Shown here: piece by piece, positions 1 to 5,291 of the stretch | Numbering within the stretch: position 1 is the stretch's first letter | Layout of the letters: each line of letters begins with the position of its first letter | Source: an uncultured Selenomonadaceae bacterium | Lineage (GTDB): Bacteria > Bacillota > Negativicutes > Selenomonadales > Selenomonadaceae | Length of the DNA: 5,291 bases | Assembly: GCA_905236665.1 (NCBI GenBank) | Contig: CAJONF010000224.1 | Span: 1 to 5,291 of the forward strand | Direction of reading: 5' to 3' | Position numbers and translations under genes: made by a program | The notes under the pieces: generated by a model | What the model was told of the DNA's origin: nothing | The model's database searches: none | Seen by the model: only the letters and a program-made list of their open reading frames with translations

Positions 1-72
1 GTGAGAGGAAATAAGACGTAACATTCGGCGCAACCTCGATGATCCAGGAAGCTCTTATGAGCAGTTCACAAT

Positions 73-117
73 AAAAAAAATCCTTGGCTAAAAAATTTGC
101 GGCGAGGGATTTTTTTT
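73..117 (+). terminator. Rho-independent terminator upstream of secA (possibly bidirectional)
   Basis: An imperfect hairpin with a left arm at 73-89 (A-run, then ATCCTTGGCT) pairs with a right arm at 101-117 (GGCGAGGGAT, then a T-run). One G-G mismatch and a few G-T pairs interrupt it, and the loop is about 11 bases (90-100). The A-run before the stem and the T-run after it are symmetric, so it could work in either direction. It most likely ends the transcript of the unseen upstream gene and insulates secA. Bases 1-72 before it contain no gene I recognise; stops in the three forward frames occur at 2-4, 10-12 and 19-21. Confidence 0.75.
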
Positions 118-125
118 GTTATTAT
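97..125 (+). promoter_or_regulatory. weak candidate secA promoter overlapping the terminator
   Basis: TTGCGG (97-102) and TATTAT (120-125) are separated by 17 bases, the ideal sigma-70/sigma-A spacing. The -35 box matches only three of six consensus positions and the -10 box matches five of six. A transcript would start near 132 and give a leader of about 20 bases before the TTG start. The boxes lie in the T-rich arm of the terminator, where chance matches are easy, so this is tentative. Read-through from upstream is the alternative. Confidence 0.25.
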
Positions 126-139
126 GAAGAAAAATTCGC

Positions 140-147
140 AGGGAGTG
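140..147 (+). promoter_or_regulatory. secA ribosome binding site
   Basis: AGGGAGTG lies just before the TTG at 154, with about 8 bases between GGGAG (141-145) and the start codon. This decides the start. The upstream in-frame candidates, TTG at 97 and ATG at 124, have no well-spaced Shine-Dalgarno sequence, and the first sits inside the terminator hairpin. Confidence 0.7.
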
Positions 148-153
148 ATAATT

Positions 154-2784
154 TTGTTTGGATTTTTAAAAAGATTTTTGGGCGACAACAATGACAAAGA
201 AATTAAACGTCTGCAGAAGACCGTAGATAAAATTAACGCGCTGGAGACGAAGTATCAAAATTTCACGGACGATAAATTAACCGCGTCGACAGATAATTTT
301 CGGGAAAGATTGCAGGCTGGTGAGACTTTAGATCAAATTTTGCCGGAAGCATTTGCCGTTTGCCGCGAAGCATCGCGCAGAGTTTTAGGTATGCGGCATT
401 TCGACGTTCAATTAATGGGCGGAATGTGTTTGCACGAAGGAAAAATAGCAGAGATGAAAACCGGCGAAGGTAAAACACTTGTAGCGACGTTGCCGGTTTA
501 TTTAAACGCGCTGGAAGGAAAAGGCGTGCACATGGTCACGGTAAATGATTATCTTGCCCGCCGTGATAGCGAGTGGATGGGGCAACTTTATCAATTTTTG
601 GGTTTGAGCGTGGGATTAATTCTGCACGACATGGATTTTCCTGAAAGAAAGTTTGCTTACAGTTGCGATGTCACGTTTGGCACGAATAATGAGTTCGGAT
701 TTGATTATTTGCGCGATAATATGGTTGTTCATGAAGAACAAATGGTTCAGCGACCGTTGCATTATGCGATTGTCGATGAGGTTGACTCGATTTTAATTGA
801 TGAGGCGCGTACACCGCTAATTATTTCCGGTCCTGGTGCGAAATCTACAGAAATGTATGCGGTTATGGCTCGCGCAGTTGCGAACTTAAAAGAAAACGAA
901 GATTATAAAGTTGACGAGAAGCAAAAAACCGTTGCGCCGAATGATGAAGTTATCCCGAAGATAGAAAAATATTTAGGGATTCAAAATCTTTACGCGCCGG
1001 AAAATATAGAACTAAGTCACTGTTTCACAGCCGCGCTCAGGGCTAAAGCTTTAATGAAACGCGACAGAGATTATGTTGTTCGCAATGATGAAATTATTAT
1101 CGTTGATGAATTTACAGGCAGATTAATGACGGGGCGCAGATATTCAGACGGTTTGCACCAAGCGATAGAGGCTAAAGAGGGCGTAAAAATTCAGCGCGAA
1201 TCACAGACATTGGCGACGATAACTTTTCAAAATTATTTTCGTATGTATGACAAGCTGGCGGGCATGACTGGTACTGCTAAGACAGAAGAAGACGAATTTT
1301 TAAAGATTTACAAGTTGCCGGTCGTCGTCATTCCCACAAATAAGCCAGTTCGCCGCACAGATCACCCAGATGTTGTTTATAAAAATAAACGCGCAAAATA
1401 TAAAGCCGTTGCCGACACCGTGGAACAAATTCACGCTAAGGGACAGCCCGCACTTATCGGCACCACGTCTATTGAGCAGTCAGAAGAATTGAGCGGCTAT
1501 CTTAAAAAGCGCGGAATACCCCACAGCGTTTTAAATGCAAAGTTTCATGAGAAAGAAGCGCAAATCGTTGCTGATGCGGGGCAAAAAAACGCTGTAACGA
1601 TTGCAACGAACATGGCTGGGCGCGGAACTGATATTAAACTCGGCGAAGGCGTCCCCGAATTGGGCGGATTGTTTATAATCGGCACGGAGCGTCACGAATC
1701 GCGGCGCATTGATAATCAGTTACGCGGGCGTTCCGGTCGTCAAGGCGATCCTGGCGAATCGAGATTTTATATTTCGCTGGAAGATGATTTAATGCGGCTG
1801 TTCGCGTCGGAAAATATCGCAAAAGTCATGGACAAGCTGGGTATGGAAGAAGATGAGCCGATTGAACACACGCTGATAACAAAATCTATTGAACACGCGC
1901 AAAAGAAAGTTGAGGCGCGGAACTTTGACATACGCAAACACGTTTTAGAATATGATGACGTTATGAATCAGCAACGCGAAATTATGTATGGCGAACGGAA
2001 AAAAATTCTGCGCGGGGAAAATCTGCGTGATAATATTCGCGGCATGGTCAACCACATTATCAAGCAAGAAATGAATCAATACGCGAACGAAAAAATTTAT
2101 CCGGAAGAGTGGCAACTTGATGAACTGATTAAAGACGCGGAAAAAATTTTTGCGCCGCTCGGTTCGCTGAAAAAATCTGAACTTGAACAGATGAGCCGCG
2201 ACGAACTCAAAGAACATTTAGAAAAATTAGCTGAAGACACCTATAAACAGCGCGAGGCGGCATTCACGCCGGACGTTATGCGCGAACTGGAAAAAGTTGT
2301 CATGTTGCGAATTGTCGATAACAAGTGGATGGAACACCTTGACCATATGGATATGTTGCGCGAGGGAATTAATTTGCGGGCATATGGACAGCGCACGCCG
2401 CTCGTCGAATACAAAATCGAGGCGTTGGCGATGTTTGAGGAAATGGAAGGCGCAATTCAAGATCAAATCGCAACGACAATGTATCACGTGGCAATAGTTC
2501 AAAATGCGCCGCCGCCGGAAGATGAAGAAGATGATGATTCACCCGAAAATCCGCCTGAACCAACTGCAAAAGATGTTCGCGAGGCTGAATCAATCGTAAA
2601 GCGTGAGCAAGCAAAAGTTGCAGACAGATTACAAACGGCGCGGGCGTCTCACGGCGACGAAACTTCACCGGCAGAAAGTCAAAAGCGTACAAAAACTGCT
2701 GACGGCAAAAAAATCGGGCGAAATGATCCGTGCCCGTGCGGTTCCGGTAAAAAATATAAAAATTGCTGTGGACGGAATAAGTAA
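154..2784 (+). CDS. secA: SecA, preprotein translocase motor ATPase
   Basis: SecA is the peripheral ATPase that pushes unfolded preproteins through the SecYEG channel at the cytoplasmic membrane. From the TTG at 154 the product is 876 residues, within the usual range (about 840-900), and begins MFGFLKRFLGD, as Firmicutes SecA proteins do. Visible landmarks in this numbering are: Walker A in MKTGEGKT (101-108); DEVD Walker B (208-211) followed by SILIDEARTPLIISG; the MTGTA motif (371-375); TNMAGRGTDI (485-494); the arginine-finger segment QLRGRSGRQGDPG (522-534); and the helical wing/scaffold region around DNKWMEHLDHMDMLREGINLR (from about 722). An acidic, proline-rich linker (about 786-805) leads to a C-terminal zinc-binding tail with Cys860, Cys862, Cys871 and Cys872 (CXCX8CC), the SecB/lipid-binding type. 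All key residues are present. An in-frame extension back to 97 would add 19 residues unlike SecA, so I rejected it. The gene is flanked by terminators and is probably transcribed alone. Confidence 0.98.
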   Translation: MFGFLKRFLGDNNDKEIKRLQKTVDKINALETKYQNFTDDKLTASTDNFRERLQAGETLDQILPEAFAVCREASRRVLGMRHFDVQLMGGMCLHEGKIAEMKTGEGKTLVATLPVYLNALEGKGVHMVTVNDYLARRDSEWMGQLYQFLGLSVGLILHDMDFPERKFAYSCDVTFGTNNEFGFDYLRDNMVVHEEQMVQRPLHYAIVDEVDSILIDEARTPLIISGPGAKSTEMYAVMARAVANLKENEDYKVDEKQKTVAPNDEVIPKIEKYLGIQNLYAPENIELSHCFTAALRAKALMKRDRDYVVRNDEIIIVDEFTGRLMTGRRYSDGLHQAIEAKEGVKIQRESQTLATITFQNYFRMYDKLAGMTGTAKTEEDEFLKIYKLPVVVIPTNKPVRRTDHPDVVYKNKRAKYKAVADTVEQIHAKGQPALIGTTSIEQSEELSGYLKKRGIPHSVLNAKFHEKEAQIVADAGQKNAVTIATNMAGRGTDIKLGEGVPELGGLFIIGTERHESRRIDNQLRGRSGRQGDPGESRFYISLEDDLMRLFASENIAKVMDKLGMEEDEPIEHTLITKSIEHAQKKVEARNFDIRKHVLEYDDVMNQQREIMYGERKKILRGENLRDNIRGMVNHIIKQEMNQYANEKIYPEEWQLDELIKDAEKIFAPLGSLKKSELEQMSRDELKEHLEKLAEDTYKQREAAFTPDVMRELEKVVMLRIVDNKWMEHLDHMDMLREGINLRAYGQRTPLVEYKIEALAMFEEMEGAIQDQIATTMYHVAIVQNAPPPEDEEDDDSPENPPEPTAKDVREAESIVKREQAKVADRLQTARASHGDETSPAESQKRTKTADGKKIGRNDPCPCGSGKKYKNCCGRNK

Positions 2785-2807
2785 TTAAACACGACAGAAA
2801 ATTTTTT

Positions 2808-2837
2808 AGCGACAAGAATTTTGTCGCTTATTTTTTT
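2808..2837 (+). terminator. Rho-independent terminator of secA
   Basis: A perfect 8-bp stem, AGCGACAA (2808-2815) with TTGTCGCT (2821-2828), has a 5-base loop (GAATT) and is followed by TTA and a run of seven T (2831-2837). It begins 23 bases after the secA stop codon. It separates secA from the ccm genes, which implies that ccmE has its own promoter. Confidence 0.9.
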
Positions 2838-2847
2838 ATGAAAATCA

Positions 2848-2861
2848 GTTGCTCTGGCAAC
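2848..2861 (+). promoter_or_regulatory. inverted repeat, possible operator for the ccm promoter
   Basis: GTTGC (2848-2852) and GCAAC (2857-2861) form a perfect 5-base inverted repeat around TCTG. If transcription starts about 7 bases after the -10 box (near 2896), its centre falls near -41.5, the position used by class II activators that overlap a missing -35 box. It does not match the FNR (TTGAT-N4-ATCAA) or CRP consensus, so no regulator is proposed. A chance repeat this short is possible. Confidence 0.3.
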
Positions 2862-2880
2862 GGCACGGAAAATTTCGCAA

Positions 2881-2889
2881 TGATATAAT
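2881..2889 (+). promoter_or_regulatory. extended -10 promoter for ccmEF
   Basis: TGATATAAT contains a perfect TATAAT (2884-2889) preceded by TGN, the extended -10 form. No good -35 box lies 16-18 bases upstream (the bases near 2861-2866 read CGGCAC). This fits an extended -10 or activator-assisted promoter. The predicted start near 2896 would give a leader of about 25 bases before the ccmE GTG. The placement between the secA terminator and ccmE supports it. Confidence 0.6.
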
Positions 2890-2904
2890 CAGCAAAATTT
2901 ATCG

Positions 2905-2911
2905 AAGGAGG
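2905..2911 (+). promoter_or_regulatory. strong ccmE ribosome binding site
   Basis: AAGGAGG is a near-perfect anti-16S complement, 9 bases before the GTG at 2921. It fixes the ccmE start there and rules out an in-frame ATG-like reading from 2849, which would begin upstream of the promoter and add 24 basic residues before the signal anchor. Confidence 0.85.
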
Positions 2912-2920
2912 CGGCAACTT

Positions 2921-3292
2921 GTGCGAAAAATTTTTTTAATCGTCCTGCTTGTAGGCTTTGTTGCTTACGCGGGCTTCAATCTTGCTGAAAGCGTCACGCC
3001 ATACGTCAGCATTGCCGAGGCGCGAGCGTCAACAAGCGGTGTACAAGTCAAAGGCTTGCTCGATAAAAATTTTGTCCCTAAACAGTCCGGTGACGAATTT
3101 ATTTTCAGTTTGCAGGACGAGGAGACGGGCGAAGTTATGCGCGTGCAGTTCGACGGAATTAAGCCAGACCAATTTGACGACGCCTATCATATTGTTGCGG
3201 TTGGCAAATATGACGCGGCGAACGATTTTTTTCATGCAAAAAAACTTTTAATCAAATGCCCGTCCAAATATGAAGGACAGAAACCGAGGTGA
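2921..3292 (+). CDS. ccmE: CcmE, cytochrome c maturation haem chaperone (cysteine, CX3Y variant)
   Basis: CcmE holds haem in the periplasm and hands it to the CcmF lyase during System I cytochrome c maturation. The 123-residue product starts with a short basic end and one hydrophobic signal anchor (about residues 4-20). A small beta-rich domain of the OB-fold CcmE type follows (about 38-110), containing VQVKGLLDKNF, FIFSLQDEETGE, MRVQFDGIKPDQF and IVAVGKYD, which line up with the strands of classical CcmE. The key site reads LLIKCPSKYEG: Cys113 replaces the usual haem-binding histidine and Tyr117 is kept, giving CX3Y instead of HX3Y. This variant is known from Desulfovibrio-type and archaeal systems. 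The tail after the site is only six residues, making the protein shorter than the E. coli one (about 159). ccmF follows 4 bases later, so the two are co-transcribed. The family call is firm; the consequence of the cysteine here is inferred. Confidence 0.93.
   Translation: MRKIFLIVLLVGFVAYAGFNLAESVTPYVSIAEARASTSGVQVKGLLDKNFVPKQSGDEFIFSLQDEETGEVMRVQFDGIKPDQFDDAYHIVAVGKYDAANDFFHAKKLLIKCPSKYEGQKPR
3286..3290 (+). promoter_or_regulatory. ccmF ribosome binding site overlapping the end of ccmE
   Basis: GAGGT ends 6 bases before the TTG at 3297, and its last base is shared with the TGA stop region of ccmE (3290-3292). The upstream in-frame ATG at 3270 has no Shine-Dalgarno sequence ahead of it. The arrangement suggests translational coupling between ccmE and ccmF. 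Confidence 0.65.
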
Positions 3293-3296
3293 CGGC

Positions 3297-5249
3297 TTGA
3301 CGGGAAATTTACTTTTAGGCGGCGGCTTAGCGGCGGCACTGGCGGCAATGATAATCTGCTTTGCACAAAAAATTCCGTCGGCACGTCTGGTAAAAGCTAC
3401 CGCGCTCACGTCCGCAGGATTCATCGCGGCGGCAAGTTTATTTCTGTGGATTTTGATCTTTGAAAATGATTTCAGCATTGAATACGTCGCGAGCTACTCA
3501 TCAACGACCATGCCGACGCTTTATAAAATCTCAGCGTTTTGGGCGGGACAGCAAGGCTCGTTTTTACTGTGGCTGTTGATTCATGCGTTAATCGGCGCGG
3601 TTTTAATTTTTAGGCGAACAACGGCGGCGGCATTGGGAATTTATTTTTTACTGCAAAGCGTTTTAGTTCTGTTGGTTATGGCAAAATCTCCATTCGCAGA
3701 AAATCCCGCCGAAGTTTTCGAGGGCGTCGGCTTAAATCCGTTGTTGCAAGATTTTTGGATGGCAATTCACCCGCCGATAATCTTCGTTGGTTATGCACTG
3801 TTAGCAATTCCGTTCGCGCTGAGTTTAGGCAGTTTATTGACTGAAGCGGCATCGCGCAGTTGGCTTGAAGAGGCTAGAAAATGGACGCTGGCGGCGTGGG
3901 CTTTTCTAGGCGCAGGAATTTTTATTGGTGGCTATTGGGCTTACAAAGTTTTGGGCTGGGGTGGCTATTGGGGCTGGGATCCGGTCGAAAATTCTTCGCT
4001 AGTTCCGTGGCTATTGGCGGCAGTCCTTTTGCACTTGATAAATCTTGCACGAAAAAAATCCGCCGTGTTGAGTGTTGCTCACGTGGCGGCGACGTTCACC
4101 TATTCGCTTGTCATCTACGGAACATTTTTAACGCGGTCGGGAATTTTGGGAGATTTCTCGGTTCACTCGTTCGCGGGGTCAAGCATCGGCACGGCAATAG
4201 CTCTGGTAAATGCACTGGTTTTAATCGGTGGGCTATCAATAATCCTAACCAAAGCAAAATTTTTACCGCAAGGCAAAATGTACGAATCACACGGCGAGGC
4301 GGCGTTTATAATCCTGCTTAGCTGTCTGCTGTTGATATTTATCGCGGCGATTGTCTGGATCGGAATGTCAATGCCGCTGTTAAGTCAGCTGTTTGGACAG
4401 GCGGCGGCGGTTGATACAGATTTTTACGTAAAAAGCACCGCGCCAATAGCTTTGGTCTTAGCAATAATCTTGATTCACGCGTTTATAAAATTCGGGCGAG
4501 CGATAAGCTTAGGCGGGAAAATTGCGCACGTAGGATTTTTAGTAATGTTGACGGCGATTGTAATTTCTGCACAGGGTGAAACTTTGACGCAGGAACTTCA
4601 GCCACGCGAAAAAATTTTAATCGCAGATCACGAGGTTGTTTACGAAGGACAAGTTTTCAGCGAAGATGAACGGCAAAAATTTTACGTTTACACGGTGGAC
4701 GGCGAAGTTGTCAAAGCTTTAACGAAACTGCGCGGCAATGGTTCTGATGCGGCACGCGAACCGGCTATCTTAAAAAATTTTTCCGGCGATGTTTACATTG
4801 CACCACACGCGGCAGAAATCGAGACGATTCAAGAATTGATATTGACGAAAAATCTTTTCGCGATGGACGGCGAACTCGGCTACATTTTCGAGGACGCGCA
4901 TATTGACTACGATGAACAGCGCAATCCAACGCAAGCCACAGCGTCAATCACGATAACAGACGGCGAAAAATCCGAAGTGATTCACCCGTTGATAATTGTT
5001 ACGGCGGACGGCGGCACGTCACAGGCTATGGAAATTTTCGGCGGCAAGCGTCGCGTTCGTTTAACGGGAATATCGGGCGATTTGGAAAAGGCGCGATTAG
5101 AAATTTTGCCGACGCTGGAAAAAATTTCATCAATGCCGATAACCGCAACAATCACGACCAAACCATTTATCTGGCTGTTGTGGTTTAGTGTAATGACAAT
5201 TTGTATTGGAACTTTATTAGCGATTAAAAAATTTAAGGCGCGGCGATAA
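3297..5249 (+). CDS. ccmF: CcmF, cytochrome c haem lyase membrane subunit
   Basis: CcmF is the polytopic membrane protein that takes haem from holo-CcmE and joins it to apocytochrome c; it belongs to the haem-handling (HHP) family. From the TTG at 3297 the product is 650 residues, the normal family length (E. coli about 647). Roughly 13 hydrophobic segments are seen. The tryptophan-rich WWD signature WGGYWGWDPVENSSLVPW lies at 221-238. Conserved histidines stand in AIHPP (His158), LLHLINLAR (His246), FSVHSFA (His290) and KIAHVGF (His411), matching the four expected haem-ligand histidines. A large soluble, probably periplasmic domain covers about 427-622, followed by the last membrane helix (about 623-643) and a basic end (KKFKARR). 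The alternative start at ATG 3270 would add nine residues and overlap ccmE by 23 bases; the better ribosome binding site favours 3297. No terminator follows, so more ccm genes probably lie downstream. Confidence 0.95.
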   Translation: MTGNLLLGGGLAAALAAMIICFAQKIPSARLVKATALTSAGFIAAASLFLWILIFENDFSIEYVASYSSTTMPTLYKISAFWAGQQGSFLLWLLIHALIGAVLIFRRTTAAALGIYFLLQSVLVLLVMAKSPFAENPAEVFEGVGLNPLLQDFWMAIHPPIIFVGYALLAIPFALSLGSLLTEAASRSWLEEARKWTLAAWAFLGAGIFIGGYWAYKVLGWGGYWGWDPVENSSLVPWLLAAVLLHLINLARKKSAVLSVAHVAATFTYSLVIYGTFLTRSGILGDFSVHSFAGSSIGTAIALVNALVLIGGLSIILTKAKFLPQGKMYESHGEAAFIILLSCLLLIFIAAIVWIGMSMPLLSQLFGQAAAVDTDFYVKSTAPIALVLAIILIHAFIKFGRAISLGGKIAHVGFLVMLTAIVISAQGETLTQELQPREKILIADHEVVYEGQVFSEDERQKFYVYTVDGEVVKALTKLRGNGSDAAREPAILKNFSGDVYIAPHAAEIETIQELILTKNLFAMDGELGYIFEDAHIDYDEQRNPTQATASITITDGEKSEVIHPLIIVTADGGTSQAMEIFGGKRRVRLTGISGDLEKARLEILPTLEKISSMPITATITTKPFIWLLWFSVMTICIGTLLAIKKFKARR

Positions 5250-5285
5250 CCTTAAAAATATTGAACGGAAAGGCGCGTTAACTGG

Positions 5286-5291
5286 ATGCAA
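5286..5291 (+). CDS. possible start of the next operon gene (partial)
   Basis: An ATG at 5286 follows the ccmF stop by 36 bases and is preceded by GGAAAGG (5267-5273), a modest ribosome binding site about 12 bases upstream. A CTG at 5282 in another frame has better spacing (8 bases) but is a rare start codon. Only two codons are visible, so the product cannot be identified. In related operons ccmA, ccmB or ccmC would be expected here; that is context only. Confidence 0.25.

Noticed and set aside
5..88. Short open reading in the second frame, EEIRRNIRRNLDDPG onward, ending at TAA 89
   Set aside because: It is preceded in frame by TGA at 2-4, has no ATG, GTG or TTG start, and its stop lies within the terminator stem. 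A selenocysteine or frameshift reading would need the upstream sequence and has no visible support.
97..153. N-terminal extension of SecA from TTG 97 or ATG 124
   Set aside because: The added residues do not resemble SecA, the first start lies inside a terminator hairpin, neither has a well-spaced ribosome binding site, and TTG 154 has both a good site and the family N-terminus.
1945..2502. Two minus-strand open frames of about 90 codons inside secA
   Set aside because: They are Phe/His/Leu-rich shadows opposite a conserved gene, with no sign of independent coding.
2369..2815. Open frame of 148 codons on the minus strand over the end of secA
   Set aside because: It is antisense to well-conserved SecA sequence and runs into the secA terminator; its cysteine/leucine/arginine-rich translation looks like a shadow and matches no family I know.
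2848..2861. FNR or CRP box before ccmE
   Set aside because: The half-sites and spacing (GTTGC-N4-GCAAC) do not match TTGAT-N4-ATCAA or TGTGA-N6-TCACA, so the repeat is reported without naming a regulator.
3881..4321. Open frame of 146 codons on the plus strand inside ccmF
   Set aside because: It lies wholly within the conserved WWD region of CcmF in another frame, and its Gly/Arg/Ser-rich translation is a by-product of that coding sequence.

Overview
The window carries a housekeeping gene followed by the start of a cytochrome c biogenesis operon, all on the + strand. The organism looks like an anaerobic bacterium of moderate-to-low GC content. SecA is of the Firmicutes type at its N-terminus and ends in a zinc-binding tail. 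Ccm-type (System I) cytochrome c maturation genes beside it suggest a diderm Firmicute such as a Negativicute (Selenomonas/Veillonella relatives), but this placement is an inference from memory of families, not a search result.

Layout. Bases 1-72 hold no gene I can identify; they are the tail of something upstream, closed by an intrinsic terminator at 73-117. secA (154-2784, TTG start) encodes the preprotein translocase motor ATPase and has its own terminator at 2808-2837. The 136-base gap after secA contains that terminator, a small inverted repeat (2848-2861), an extended -10 promoter (TGA-TATAAT, 2881-2889) and a strong Shine-Dalgarno sequence. ccmE (2921-3292, GTG start) and ccmF (3297-5249, TTG start) follow, separated by only 4 bases. 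After ccmF there is no terminator; a weak ribosome binding site and a possible start codon at the very end suggest the operon continues.

How the genes work together. SecA drives Sec-dependent export, the route by which apocytochromes c cross the membrane. CcmE is the membrane-anchored periplasmic haem chaperone, and CcmF is the integral membrane haem lyase component that takes haem from holo-CcmE and helps attach it to the apocytochrome CXXCH motif.

The most notable point is that this CcmE has a cysteine (CPSKY, CX3Y) where the canonical family has the haem-binding histidine (HX3Y). That marks the variant 'System I*' known from sulfate reducers and archaea. All three genes also appear to use non-ATG start codons. 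I saw no mobile element, CRISPR array, tRNA or rRNA.
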